Notes under the pieces: generated by a model | Seen by the model: the letters and a program-made list of their open reading frames with translations, nothing else | Databases searched by the model: none | What the model was told of the DNA's origin: nothing | Position numbers and translations under genes: made by a program | Shown here: in pieces, positions 7,619 to 17,600 of the stretch | How positions within the stretch are numbered: position 1 is the stretch's first letter | Layout of the letters: every line of letters starts with the position of its first letter | DNA from: Micromonospora sp. CB01531 | GTDB lineage: Bacteria > Actinomycetota > Actinomycetes > Mycobacteriales > Micromonosporaceae | Length of the DNA stretch: 64,000 bases | Assembly: GCF_001905095.1 (NCBI RefSeq) | Contig: NZ_LWLS01000061.1 | Location: 336,103 to 400,102 of the forward strand | Reading direction: 5' to 3'

Positions 7619-9076
7619 GAGTGGTCATCGTCGGCTACGGGATGGCGGGCGCGCGGCTCGCCGCCGAGCTGCACGCGCGGAACGGCGACCGGAAGGTCAC
7701 CGTGCTCGGGGCGGAGCAGCACCGGGCGTACAACCGGATCATGCTCTCCGCCCTGCTGGCCGGGAAGATCGACGAGCCAGACGTGGCGCTGACCGAGGTC
7801 GCCGGGCAGGGCGTGGACGTCCGGACCGGGCTGGCGGTCACCGCGATCGACCGGGCTGCCCGGGAGGTACGCACCGACGACGGCGACCGGCACGGCTACG
7901 ACCAGCTGGTCCTCGCCACGGGCAGCCGGGCCGTGGTGCCGCCGCTGCCCGGGCTCGACCCGCTGCCCGACCGGGTGGTCCCGTTCCGCACCCTGGACGA
8001 CTGCCGGCGGATCCTCGCCGCCGCCCGGGGCGCCCGCCGCGCCCTGGTGCTCGGCGGCGGGCTGCTCGGGCTGGAAGCCGCGCGCGGGCTCGCCGACCGA
8101 GGGCTGGACGTGACCGTGGTCCACCCGACCGGATGGCTGATGGAACGACAGCTCGACCCGGCCGCCGGGGCGGTGCTCGCCGGCACCCTCGCCGGGCTGG
8201 GCGTACGGGCCGCGCTGGCCGTTCCGGCGACCGGGGTGGCCGCCGACGCCGACGGGGTCCGCCTCGACCTCGCCGACGGCCGCTCGCTCCACACCGACCT
8301 GCTGGTGCTCTCCTGCGGCGTACGCCCGGACACCGCCCTGGCCGCCGCGGCCGGGCTGGCCGTGGATCGGGGCGTGCTGGTGGACGACCGGCTGCGGAGC
8401 AGCGACCGGCACATCTCGGCGATCGGCGACTGCGCCCAGCACGCCAGGGCGCTGACCGGGCTGGTCGCCCCGGCCTGGGCGCAGGCCCGGGTGGTGGCCG
8501 AGGTGCTGGCCGGCGCGGACCCGCTCGCCCGGTACCGGCCGCGGCCGGTGGTGACCCGGCTCAAGGCGGCCGGCATCGACCTCGCCGCGATGGGCGACAC
8601 CGCCGGCGGCACACCGCCCGCCGGCACCGCCGCAGATGACGGCGGACCGGTCGAGGAGCTGACCTTCGCCGACACGACCCGCGGCACGTACGCCCGGCTG
8701 CGGATCCGCGACGGCCGGTTGACCGGGGCGATCCTGCTCGGCGACAACCCGGCCGTCGGCACGGTGGTGCAGCTCTTCGACCGGGGTGACCCGGTGCCCG
8801 CGGACCGCCGGTCGCTACTGCTCGGGCGGGCGTCCGGCGCCGCCCCGGCCACCCCCCGCCGCGTCCCCGGCGCTGATGCCGGACGCGGCCACGGTGTGCC
8901 AGTGCAACGACGTCCACAAGGGTGCGCTGGTGGCGTGCTGGCGTGCCGGCGCCCGGACCGTCGAGGAGTTGTCGGCGGCGACCCGGGCGGCGACGGGCTG
9001 CGGCGGCTGCCGGGACGCGGTCGCCGGCATCGCCGACTGGCTCGCCGAGGCGGACCCGGTGGCGGTAACGCGATGA
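7615..9076 (+). pseudogene. nasB: NasB-like NADH/FAD oxidoreductase with BFD [2Fe-2S] tail, frameshifted
   Basis: Electron-transfer partner of NasA. Residues 1-~400 are an FAD/NAD-binding reductase (VVIVGYGMAGARLA at the N-terminus; LVLGGGLLGLEAA NAD-binding loop; HISAIGDCA FAD motif). The C-terminal BFD-like iron-sulfur domain (VCQCND...GCGGC) is encoded in the +1 frame: a run of six C at 8852-8857 shifts the frame, and a run of five would restore ATPAASPALMPDAATVCQC and a stop at 9076 just before nirB. Without the correction the frame runs on open into nirB. Either a real mutation, a slippage site or a sequence error. ATG at 7615 uses GGAG from the hairpin element. Confidence 0.75.
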
Positions 9077-9111
9077 ACGGAGTGCGGGGGCGGGAAAGCG
9101 GAGGTGATGGC

Positions 9112-11643
9112 ATGCGGGGCGGCAGACTGGTGGTCGTCGGCAACGGCATGGTCGGGCAACGCTTCGTCGAGGCGTTGCGGGCCCGGGACCACGACCGGCG
9201 CTGGCGGGTGACGGTGCTCGCCGAGGAGCGGCGGCCGGCGTACGACCGGGTCCGGCTCTCGGCCTTCTTCGACGGGGTCGGCGCGGCGGAGCTGAACCTG
9301 CACACTCCCGACGACGGCGTGGTGCTGCACCTGGGCGAGCCGGTAACCACGATCGATCGGACGCGGCGGGTGGTGACCACGGCGACCGGCAGTCACCCGT
9401 ACGACGCCCTGGTGCTGGCCACCGGGTCGTACGCCTTCGTGCCGCCCGTCGACGGCGCCGACCTGCCAGGCGTGTTCGGCTACCGGACACTGGACGACCT
9501 GGCCGCGATCCGGGAGCACGCCCGGGGCCGGCGGACCGGGGCGGTGATCGGCGGCGGGCTGCTCGGCCTGGAGGCGGCGAACGCCCTACGCCTGCTGGGC
9601 CTGTCCACCAGCGTGGTCGAGTTCGCGCCCCGGCTGATGCCGGTACAGGTGGACGAGGCAGGCGGGGCGATGCTCCGCCGTTACGTCGAGGAGCTCGGCG
9701 TCACCCCGTGCCTCGGGGTGGCCACCACCGCGCTGCGCCCCGGCCCGGACGGCACGGTCGCCACGCTGGAGCTCTCCGACGGCCGTACGGTCGACGCCGA
9801 GCTGGTCGTGGTGGCCGCCGGCATCCGGCCGCGGGACGAGCTGGCCCGGACGGCGGGCCTGCCGCTCGGGCCGCGGGGCGGGGTGCTGGTCGACGCCACC
9901 TGCCGGACGGCGGACGAACGGATCTGGGCGGTCGGCGAGTGCGCGGCGGTGGACGGCACCTGCCACGGCCTGGTCGCTCCCGGGTACGCGACCGCCGAGG
10001 TGGTCGCCGACCGGCTGCTCGGCGGGGCGGCCACCTTCCCCGGCGCGGACACCGCGACCAAGCTCAAGCTGCTCGGGGTGGACGTGGCCTCGTTCGGTGA
10101 CGCGCACGGCACCACCCCGGGCTGCCTCGACGTCACCTTCACCGACCCGGCCACCCGCACGTACGCCAAGCTGGTCCTCTCCGACGACGCGCGGACGCTG
10201 CTCGGCGGCGTCCTGGTGGGCGACGCCAGCGCGTACCCGACCCTGCGGGCGAGTGTCGGCGGGCCGTTGCCCGCTCCCCCGCTGGCCCTGCTGGCACCGG
10301 CCGGGGGCGCCCCCGCCGGGGTCGGCGCGCTGCCGGCCGCGGCCCAGGTCTGCTCCTGCAACGCGGTGACCCGGGCGGACATCGACGCGGCGATCGCGGG
10401 CGGGGCGGGGGACGTGCCGGCGTTGAAGGCGTGCACCCGGGCCGGTACGAGCTGCGGTTCCTGCCTACCGATGCTCAAGCAGCTCCTCGACGCGGCCGGG
10501 GTGCGGCAGTCCACCGCGCTCTGCGAGCACTTCGACGCCGGCCGGCAGGAGCTGTTCGACATCGTCCGGGTCCGCGGCATCCGCACCTTCTCGCAGCTGA
10601 TCGCCGAGCACGGGCGGGGGCGCGGCTGCGACATCTGCAAGCCGATGGTGGCCTCGATCCTCGCCTCCCTCGGCACCGGGCACGTGCTCGACGGCGAGCA
10701 GGCGTCCCTCCAGGACACCAACGACCACTTCCTGGCCAACCTGCAACGGGACGGCAGCTACTCGGTGGTGCCCCGAATCCCCGGCGGGGAGATCACCCCG
10801 GAGAAGCTGATCGTGATCGGCGAGGTGGCCCGAGACTTCCGGCTGTACACCAAGATCACCGGCGGGCAGCGGATCGACCTGTTCGGGGCCCGGGTCGAGC
10901 AGCTCCCACAGATCTGGCGCCGGCTGGTCGACGCCGGCTTCGAGTCCGGCCACGCGTACGGCAAGGCCCTGCGCACGGTGAAGTCCTGCGTCGGTGAGAC
11001 CTGGTGCCGGTACGGGGTGCAGGACTCGGTTGGGCTGGCCGTCGCGCTGGAGCTGCGCTACCGGGGACTACGCGCCCCGCACAAGCTCAAGGCGGCGGTC
11101 TCCGGCTGCGCTCGGGAGTGCGCCGAGGCCCGCGGCAAGGACTTCGGCGTCATCGCCACCGAGACGGGCTGGAACCTCTATCTCGGCGGCAACGGCGGCT
11201 TCCGGCCCCGGCACGCCGACCTGTTCGCCACCGACCTGAGCACCGACGAGCTGGTCACGCTGATCGACCGCTTCCTGATCTATTACATCCGGACCGCCGA
11301 CCGGTTGCAGCGCACCGCCGCCTGGCTCGAGGCGATGGAGGGCGGGCTCGATCACCTGCGCGCGGTGCTGGTGGACGACTCGCTCGGGCTCTGCGCCGAA
11401 CTGGACGCGGCGATGGCGCGGCACGTCGCGTCGTACTCGGACGAGTGGCGGGACGTGCTGGCGGACCCGGAGCGGCTGCGCCGGTTCACCTCGTTCGTCA
11501 ACGCCCCCGACGTGCCCGATCCGTCCATCACGTTCACCGCCGAACGCGGCCAGCCGGTGCCCGCGCGCGGCGCACCACCGGCGTCCGGCGCCGACCGCCG
11601 CCGCCAGCCGGTGGCGCTCGGCCTTCCGGAGGTACGCCCATGA
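9112..11643 (+). CDS. nirB: Nitrite reductase (NADH) large subunit
   Basis: Reduces nitrite to ammonium with NADH, FAD, Fe-S centres and siroheme in the cytoplasm. 843 residues, normal length. Domains in order: FAD/NAD(P)-binding reductase (LVVVGNGMVGQRF; AVIGGGLLGLEAA), BFD-type [2Fe-2S] near residues 410-450 (VCSCNAV...CGSC), ferredoxin-like half domain, and the siroheme/[4Fe-4S] site (CVGETWCRYGVQDS near 625 and SGCARECAEA near 667). The ATG at 9112 has GGAGG seven bases upstream; an upstream ATG at 9073 overlaps the restored nasB stop and is less likely. The stop overlaps the nirD start (ATGA). Confidence 0.95.
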   Translation: MRGGRLVVVGNGMVGQRFVEALRARDHDRRWRVTVLAEERRPAYDRVRLSAFFDGVGAAELNLHTPDDGVVLHLGEPVTTIDRTRRVVTTATGSHPYDALVLATGSYAFVPPVDGADLPGVFGYRTLDDLAAIREHARGRRTGAVIGGGLLGLEAANALRLLGLSTSVVEFAPRLMPVQVDEAGGAMLRRYVEELGVTPCLGVATTALRPGPDGTVATLELSDGRTVDAELVVVAAGIRPRDELARTAGLPLGPRGGVLVDATCRTADERIWAVGECAAVDGTCHGLVAPGYATAEVVADRLLGGAATFPGADTATKLKLLGVDVASFGDAHGTTPGCLDVTFTDPATRTYAKLVLSDDARTLLGGVLVGDASAYPTLRASVGGPLPAPPLALLAPAGGAPAGVGALPAAAQVCSCNAVTRADIDAAIAGGAGDVPALKACTRAGTSCGSCLPMLKQLLDAAGVRQSTALCEHFDAGRQELFDIVRVRGIRTFSQLIAEHGRGRGCDICKPMVASILASLGTGHVLDGEQASLQDTNDHFLANLQRDGSYSVVPRIPGGEITPEKLIVIGEVARDFRLYTKITGGQRIDLFGARVEQLPQIWRRLVDAGFESGHAYGKALRTVKSCVGETWCRYGVQDSVGLAVALELRYRGLRAPHKLKAAVSGCARECAEARGKDFGVIATETGWNLYLGGNGGFRPRHADLFATDLSTDELVTLIDRFLIYYIRTADRLQRTAAWLEAMEGGLDHLRAVLVDDSLGLCAELDAAMARHVASYSDEWRDVLADPERLRRFTSFVNAPDVPDPSITFTAERGQPVPARGAPPASGADRRRQPVALGLPEVRP

Positions 11644-12056
11644 GCCAGCGCAGCGAGCGAATCAGTCAGCTCAGCCTCGTGAACTCGTCGCGACACCGAG
11701 CGGAGCGAGGTGACGCGACGAGGAGGCCCAACTGGACGTCGGTCTGCCCGCTCGACCGGTTGGACCCCGATCGCGGGATGGCCGCGCTGGTCGACGGCGT
11801 GCAGGTGGCGCTCGTCCGGACCGGCGGCGAACTGTACGCGGTCGACAACCTCGATCCGGTCGGCGGCGCGTACGTGATGTCCCGGGGGATCGTCGGCAGC
11901 CGCGGCGGCGTGCCGACGCTGGCCTCCCCGCTGCACAAGCAGGTCTACGACCTACGGACCGGGTGGTGCCTGGACCTCCCGGACGTGGCGCTGCGGCGGC
12001 ACGAGGTGCGCTGCCGGGACGGGCAGGTCGAGGTGCGGCTGCGGCAGGAGGAGTGA
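11640..12056 (+). CDS. nirD: Nitrite reductase (NADH) small subunit
   Basis: 138 residues, Rieske-like fold without the Cys/His cluster ligands, as is normal for NirD (NLDPVGGAYVMSRGIVGSRGG, SPLHKQVYDLRTG). Partner of NirB. The family usually has about 105-120 residues; the first ~32 here, Arg/Ser rich, are encoded by a REP-like repeat that begins at the nirB stop. The core starts near WTSVCPLDRL. The ATG at 11640 is coupled to nirB by the ATGA overlap; no other start with a ribosome-binding site is visible. Confidence 0.9.
   Translation: MSQRSERISQLSLVNSSRHRAERGDATRRPNWTSVCPLDRLDPDRGMAALVDGVQVALVRTGGELYAVDNLDPVGGAYVMSRGIVGSRGGVPTLASPLHKQVYDLRTGWCLDLPDVALRRHEVRCRDGQVEVRLRQEE
11641..11722. 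repeat. REP-like element translated as the NirD N-terminus
   Basis: Starts at the TGA of nirB with AGCGCAGCGAGCGAATCA, followed by a hairpin with perfect 9-bp arms CTCGTCGCG (11684-11692) and CGCGACGAG (11714-11722) around a core containing GAGCGGAGCG. The same core lies in the hairpin before nasB, where the arms differ completely. The whole element is open in the nirD frame. Confidence 0.65.
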
Positions 12057-13144
12057 TGCGGGAGGAACTGGCCGGCTTCACCATCGGGGTCACCGCTGAC
12101 CGGCGACGCGACGAGCTGGCCGCGCTGTTGCAGCGGCGCGGCGCGCGGGTGGTGCTCGCCCCGGCCCTGCGGATCGTGCCGCTGGCCGACGACACCGACC
12201 TGCGCGAGGCCACCCGGGCCTGCCTCGACCGCCCGCCGGACGTGCTGATGGCCAACACCGGCATCGGGATGCGCGGCTGGCTGGAGGCGGCCGAGGGGTG
12301 GGGCCTGGGCGAACCCCTGCGTGCCGTGCTCGCCCGGTCCTACGTGGTCTCCCGCGGCCCGAAGGCGACCGGCGCGATCCGGGCCGCCGGGCTGCGCGAG
12401 CACTGGTCCCCGGCCTCGGAGAGCTGCGACGAGGTGGTCGACCACCTGGTCCGGCGCGGCGTGTCCGGCCAGGTCGTCGCGCTCCAACTGCACGGCGAGC
12501 GGCAGCCGGAGTGCACCGAGGCGCTGGAAGCGGCCGGTGCCACGGTGCTCGAGGTACCGGTCTACCGGTGGGCGCCGCCGACCGACCCGGCTCCGCTGCA
12601 CCGGCTGATCGACCTGGTCGCGGGGCGGATGGTCGACGCGGTCACGTTCACCTCCGCCCCGGCGGCGGAGGCGCTGCTGCGGGCGGCCGGGGACCGCACC
12701 GAGACAGTGCTGGCGGCGCTGCGGGGGGACGTGCTGGCCGGTTGCGTCGGCGCGGTCACCGCCGAACCGCTGGTCCGGCGGGGGGTGCCGGTGGCCGCCC
12801 CGAGCCGCGCCCGGCTGGGCGCCCTGGTGCGGACGATCGTGGACGAGCTGCCCCGCCGGACGGTGACCGTGCGGGCCGGCGGGCACCAGCTGACGCTGCG
12901 CGGGCACGCCGCCGTGGTCGACGGGGAGTTGCGGCCGCTCGCGCCGGCCCCGATGGCGGTGCTGCGGGCGCTCGCCGCGTCGCCCGGCAAGGTGCTGTCC
13001 CGCACCGCCCTGCTGCGTACCCTGCCCCTAGGCGCGGACGAGCACGCGGTGGAGATGGCGGTCGCCCGGCTGCGGGTCGGACTGACGGCGCCCCGGGTGG
13101 TGCAGACCGTGGTCAAGCGCGGCTACCGCCTCCGGGTGGACTGA
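12056..13144 (+). CDS. Uroporphyrinogen-III synthase with C-terminal DNA-binding domain
   Basis: 362 residues. Residues 1-~265 are HEM4-type uroporphyrinogen-III synthase (the ring-closing step before siroheme); residues ~270-362 are an OmpR-type winged helix (MAVLRALAASPGKVLSRTALL ... TVVKRGYRLRV). Such fusions are known in actinobacterial nitrite reductase clusters, where they supply siroheme precursor and may regulate. The ATG at 12056 overlaps the nirD stop by one base (TGATG) and has GGAGGAG upstream. Last gene of the operon. Confidence 0.88.
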   Translation: MREELAGFTIGVTADRRRDELAALLQRRGARVVLAPALRIVPLADDTDLREATRACLDRPPDVLMANTGIGMRGWLEAAEGWGLGEPLRAVLARSYVVSRGPKATGAIRAAGLREHWSPASESCDEVVDHLVRRGVSGQVVALQLHGERQPECTEALEAAGATVLEVPVYRWAPPTDPAPLHRLIDLVAGRMVDAVTFTSAPAAEALLRAAGDRTETVLAALRGDVLAGCVGAVTAEPLVRRGVPVAAPSRARLGALVRTIVDELPRRTVTVRAGGHQLTLRGHAAVVDGELRPLAPAPMAVLRALAASPGKVLSRTALLRTLPLGADEHAVEMAVARLRVGLTAPRVVQTVVKRGYRLRVD

Positions 13145-13186
13145 CGGCAGCGGGGCTGCCTTCGGCGCACCGACCCGGCGGAGCCG

Positions 13187-13211
13187 CCCGTCCGGTCCGG
13201 CTACGGACGGG
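13187..13211. terminator. Bidirectional terminator between hemD-like and GTPase genes
   Basis: Inverted repeat CCCGTCC/GGACGGG with an 11-base loop, in the 79-base gap between two convergent genes. Confidence 0.5.
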
Positions 13212-13223
13212 ACGGGCGGGCGG

Positions 13224-13847
13224 TCAGCCGACCGAGGCCGGGTAGCCCCGGTCGTGCTCGGCCTGCAGCCGGAGCATGGCGTGCTCGACCACGGTCACCA
13301 GCACCTGCTTGACCGACTCACGATGCCGGGCGTCGCACATCACCAGCGGCACGTCTGGCGAGATGGCCAGCGACTCGCGGACCTCCTCCAGCTCGTACTG
13401 CGCGGCGCCGTCGAACCGGTTCAGCGCCACCACGTACGGCAGGTTGCGGTTCTCGAAGTAGTCCAGCGGGGCGAAGGCGTCGCTGATCCGCCGGGTGTCC
13501 ACCAGCACCGTGGCGCCCACCGCACCCCGGATGATCTCGTCCCACATGAACCAGAAACGGGTCTGGCCCGGCGTGCCGAAGAGATACAGGATCAGGTCCT
13601 GGGCCATGGTGATCCGGCCGAAGTCCATGGCGACCGTGGTGGTCTCCTTGCCGGGCACCTTCGACGGATCGTCGATGCCCACCCCGGCCGCGGTCATCAG
13701 CGCCTCGGTGGTCAGCGGCGTGATCTCGGAGATTGCGCCGACCAGGGTGGTCTTGCCCACCCCGAAGCCACCCGCGACCACGATCTTCGCGGAGATGATC
13801 TCCCGGCTGCGGCTCGCCCCGGCGGGGTCATAGTTCGCGAAGTCCAC
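13224..13847 (-). CDS. Conservon GTPase (CvnD-like)
   Basis: 207-residue Ras-like ATP/GTP-binding protein of bacterial conservons. P-loop GGFGVGKTT, switch II FGTPGQ, and a variant base-recognition motif ALNRFDGA. It would act with the roadblock protein CvnB and DUF742 protein CvnC at the membrane under the sensor kinase CvnA. GTG start at 13847, overlapping the upstream gene by 20 bases. Last gene of the four-gene cassette. Confidence 0.9.
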   Translation of the reverse strand: MDFANYDPAGASRSREIISAKIVVAGGFGVGKTTLVGAISEITPLTTEALMTAAGVGIDDPSKVPGKETTTVAMDFGRITMAQDLILYLFGTPGQTRFWFMWDEIIRGAVGATVLVDTRRISDAFAPLDYFENRNLPYVVALNRFDGAAQYELEEVRESLAISPDVPLVMCDARHRESVKQVLVTVVEHAMLRLQAEHDRGYPASVG

Positions 13848-14190
13848 TTAGCACCCTTCCCAGCAAGTTCATCCGCTCCTGGAACCCCGTCGCGGGAGCG
13901 GCAGTGTGTAGCGTCAGCAGGCCCTCGGCCACCAGGTCGGCGACCAGCACCCGGGTGACGCCCAGCGGCATCCGGGTGTACGCGGCGATCTCCGCGAGCG
14001 ACTGCGCCCGGCCCTCGCAGACCAGGGCGATGCGGTACTTGTCGTGCCCGGCGAACCGCGCCTCGGCCGACTGTGTGGGCGTGCAGGAGAGCACCGCCTC
14101 CAACGCGATGTTCTGCAACGGCTCGGTGCGGCCGCGGGTGACCGCGTACGGTCGCACCAGCGCCCCACGCGGATCCCGCCGTGGTTCCAT
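13828..14190 (-). CDS. Conservon DUF742 protein (CvnC-like)
   Basis: 120 residues, a full-length DUF742 protein (LVRPYAVTRGRTEP; LVCEGRAQSLAEIAAYTRMPLGVTRVLVADL resembles a winged helix). In known conservons it links the roadblock protein to the GTPase. ATG at 14190 with GGAGG upstream (CGGAGGGAGGTGATCGCG). Confidence 0.9.
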   Translation of the reverse strand: MEPRRDPRGALVRPYAVTRGRTEPLQNIALEAVLSCTPTQSAEARFAGHDKYRIALVCEGRAQSLAEIAAYTRMPLGVTRVLVADLVAEGLLTLHTAAPATGFQERMNLLGRVLSGLREL

Positions 14191-14256
14191 CTCGCGATCA
14201 CCTCCCTCCGTACGGAGCCGGTCGGCTCCCGGTCACCAGGTCACACCGAACGCCGG

Positions 14257-14664
14257 TCAGGACCGGACAGCATCCCGCGGCAGCGGGACCAGCGCCTGGC
14301 CGACCCGCTCCACCAGCAGCGCCATCTCGTAGCCCACCTGGCCCACGTCGCAACTCCGGGCGGCCAGCACCGCCATCGAGGAGCCGTCGCTGATCGACAT
14401 GAGGAACAGGTATCCGCTGTCCATCTCGATGACCGTCTGGAGCACCCCGCCGGCGCTGAACATCCGCGCGGCGCCCTCGGTCAGGCTCACCACGCCGGAG
14501 GTGATCGCGGCGAGCTGGTCGGCTCGGTCCGCCGGCAGGTCGCGGGAGGAGGCGAGTAGCAGCCCGTCCGCGGACACCGCCACCACGTGGGCGATACCCG
14601 CCACGCTGTCGGCGAAGTTGGTGAGCAGCCAACCCATGTCCTGCATGGCCGCTGGCCTGTTCAT
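14257..14664 (-). CDS. Roadblock/LC7 domain protein (CvnB-like)
   Basis: 135 residues, one roadblock/LC7 domain (GIAHVVAVSADGLLLASS ... YLFLMSISDGSSMAVLAA). Typical regulator of Ras-like GTPases in actinobacterial conservons. Its ATG overlaps the kinase stop (ATGA), so the two are translationally coupled. Confidence 0.92.
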   Translation of the reverse strand: MNRPAAMQDMGWLLTNFADSVAGIAHVVAVSADGLLLASSRDLPADRADQLAAITSGVVSLTEGAARMFSAGGVLQTVIEMDSGYLFLMSISDGSSMAVLAARSCDVGQVGYEMALLVERVGQALVPLPRDAVRS

Positions 14665-17600
14665 CGGTTCGTCTCCTTGGTCGAGTTGCTGTTCAGGTCC
14701 GCGCCGGCCGTCCGACCCCGCTGCACACCGCGGTGGTAGGCCGACAGCAGACCTCGTACTTCATCCGGCGTGCGCTTGGCGCGGGACCGGCCGCCCTTCG
14801 GCTCGATGCCGCCGGGAACGAGCTGGGCCTGCGGCACGCGCTTCGGCAGGCCGGAGCGGGTGGTCCCGCCGGTGCTGGGCTCCGCGGCCTGGCTGGCCCG
14901 CGCCCAACCGTCGTCGGCCGCCGTCCGCCAGGCGTCTGGGTCGATCGCCGGCGGCGCGGGCGGCGCGGGCGGGGGCACGGCGGCGGGCGGCGGGGTGTAC
15001 GGCGGTGGCGAGGCCATCGCCGACGCCTGGGCGCCCGGGGTACGGGTCGGCAGCGGCGGCGCGGTGGCGGATCGCTTCGGGGCGGGCGGCGGGTCTTCGT
15101 CGAACCGGGGCCGGGCGAAGATCGTGGTCTCGTCCTCGCCATGCGAGCGGAACCAGACCGCCTCCATCTCCCGGAAGATCGGCGCCTCGGCCGGGTGGGC
15201 CGCCAGTGGCGCAGCCGGGGCCGGCTTGGCGACATCGACCGGCGGGGCCGACGCGAGCGGCTGGTACGCCGACACGGCGGGGTACGCCGGCGGCGCGGAG
15301 GTGGGGCCGAGCGGCGTGGCCGACGCGCTGGTTGCGGCCACCTCCCCGCCCGGGGTCCGCTTCGGCAGCGGGGCGAGCGCGGGGTACCCGAGGGTGGGTC
15401 CGCCCACCGCGTAGCCGGCACCGGAGACGGGGGTCGCCGGGGCGGGCGGCGGCACGGGCGGCAGCGCGCCCGTGCCGCCCCCGACCTGCACGGCGGGGCC
15501 GGTGTCCCGCGCCTCGTCCAGGGACTGCCAGCGGGCGGGCGGCGTGGGGGTCCGCCACTGGTCGGTGAGCGTGGCCGTGGTGGTCCGCCCCGCGCCGGCC
15601 AGCGGTTCTGCGGTGTGGCCCACCGGATTCAGCGGGGCCTGCTCGACGGCGAGCGGCTGGCGCGGCCGGCTCAGCTGGGCCGGGCCCCGGTTCGCCGGCA
15701 GCACCACGGCGGAGTTCGGCAGGGTCACCTGGGCGACGGTGCCGCCCTCGACGTTGCGGCGCAGCTCGACCCGGATGCCGTAGCGGGCGCCAAGCCGGCT
15801 GACCACGGCCAGGCCCATCAGCCGGAACGCGGCCACGTCGACCGTGGGCGGGGCGGCCAGCCGCCGGTTCAGCGAGTCGAGCTGCTCGTCGCTGAGGCCG
15901 AGGCCGCGGTCCTCGACCTGGATCAGCACGTAGTCCCGGATCCGTCGACCGTCCGCGACCACTGTGGTGTTCGGTGGCGAGAACCGGGTGGCGTTGTCGA
16001 GCAGCTCGGCGACCAGGCGAACCACGTCGTTGACCGCGTGCGCGGCGACCGAGATGTCGGTGTCGACGGTGCCGAACTCGATCCGGTTGTAGAGCTCCAC
16101 CTCGGACTGGGCGGCCCGCAGCACGTCGACCAGGAGCGCGTCGTCCCGGCGCGGCACGGCCGAGTCGGCGCCGGCCAGCACCAGCAGGTTCTCGTCGTTG
16201 CGGCGCATCCGGGTGGCCAGGTGGTCGAGTTCGAAGAGCTGGGCCAGCCGCTTCGGGTCCTCCTCGCCCCGCTCGATCGCGTCCAGCTCGCCGATCATCC
16301 GGTCGACCAGGTTCTGCGAGCGCCGGGCCAGGTTGAGGAACATCGCCGAGACACTGGTCCGCAGCGCCGCCTGCTCGGCCGCCACCCGGACCGCTTCCCG
16401 GTGGACCACGTTGAAGGCCGCCGCCACCTGGCCGACCTCGTCGCGGTTGGTCAGCTGGATCGGGTCCCGGACCTGCTGGACGATCTCGTCCACGCCACCG
16501 TCGCCGATGGCGTTGACGTTCTGCAGCCGGTTGACCGCGTCCGGCAGGTCGTGGTTCGCCACCGCAAGGGCGCCCTCGCGCAGCCGGCGCAGCGACTCGT
16601 TCAGCGAGCGGGCCAGGACCACGGCCAGGCTCACCGCGATGAACAGCGTGAGCAGGACGATCAGGCTCTCCAGGACGGCCTGCCGGATGACCGCCGACAG
16701 GACCGCGTCGGCGTCGGCGAGCAGCTGGTTCTGGAGCTGGATCTCGGCCCACCGCATCAGGTCGTTGACCGCGCCGATGGCGGCCGCGGCGTCGTCCCGA
16801 CCGACCAGCGGGGCCTTGTTGACCGAACGGGACACGTCGTTCGCGACCCGGTCGGCGAGCTGCACCGCGTCACCGGAGACCGTGCTGTCCACCAGGGCAC
16901 GCTGTGCCGGCTCGGCGGCCTGGGAGAAGGCGATCAGCGCCTCCTGCTGGGCGGTCAGGGTGCCGACGAAGGAGGAGAACTGTTCCTCGTCGATCCGGCC
17001 GGCGGCGAGCGCGGTGAAGACCACCGCCTGCTCCTCGGCGACCTCCGCCTTGGCGTGGGCGAACGCGGCCACCGCCCGCCGGGCATCGGCGATGCCCTCC
17101 GCACCGGGCTGCTGGGCGAGGGTGTCGCCGTACGCGACCAGGTCGTTGAGGATGATGCCGTAGCGCAGGGTCGCCTTGGCCACCGGCATCTGTTGCCGGT
17201 CCAGGACCTCCTGCCGGGTGCCGTTCAGGGCGGCCAGGTGGTCGTCGATGACCTTGAGCCGGCTGCGGACCGAGGCCGGCACGTCGCCGAGCCCGATCCG
17301 TTCCTCCTGGTACGCCGCGATCCGCTCGTCGGTACTCCGTACCCGCAGGTTGTAGTCGTCCGGCTTCTGCTCCGCCCCGGCCAGGTACGCGGCCGCCGCC
17401 ATCCGCTCCTTGTGCAGGTCCTGGGCCAGCGCCGACACGTCGATCGACAGCGCGGTCAGCGACCGGATCCGGGTGGCGTCGTACGCGCCCTCGCCGACCG
17501 AGACGAGTCGGATGGTCGCCAGTGCGATGACGGCTGCCACCGGAACAACCAGGATGAGAGCGAGCTTGGAACGGATCCGCGCGTCTCGCAGCCGAGGCAG

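Noticed and set aside
5235..7628. 797-codon open frame antisense to nasA
   Set aside because: Arg/Gly/Pro/Val-rich with no domain; a mirror of the GC-rich codons of nasA. Similar long antisense frames opposite the sensor kinase (14733-17918), the 1087-residue membrane protein (24641-26458) and the S10 genes (52285-55827) were rejected for the same reason.
7615..11643. A single 1342-residue NasB-NirB fusion protein
   Set aside because: The stretch between the two (8860-9110) has out-of-frame codon composition in this frame, while the true BFD domain is visible in the +1 frame. The fusion results from an apparent one-base frameshift, and nirB has its own strong ribosome-binding site.
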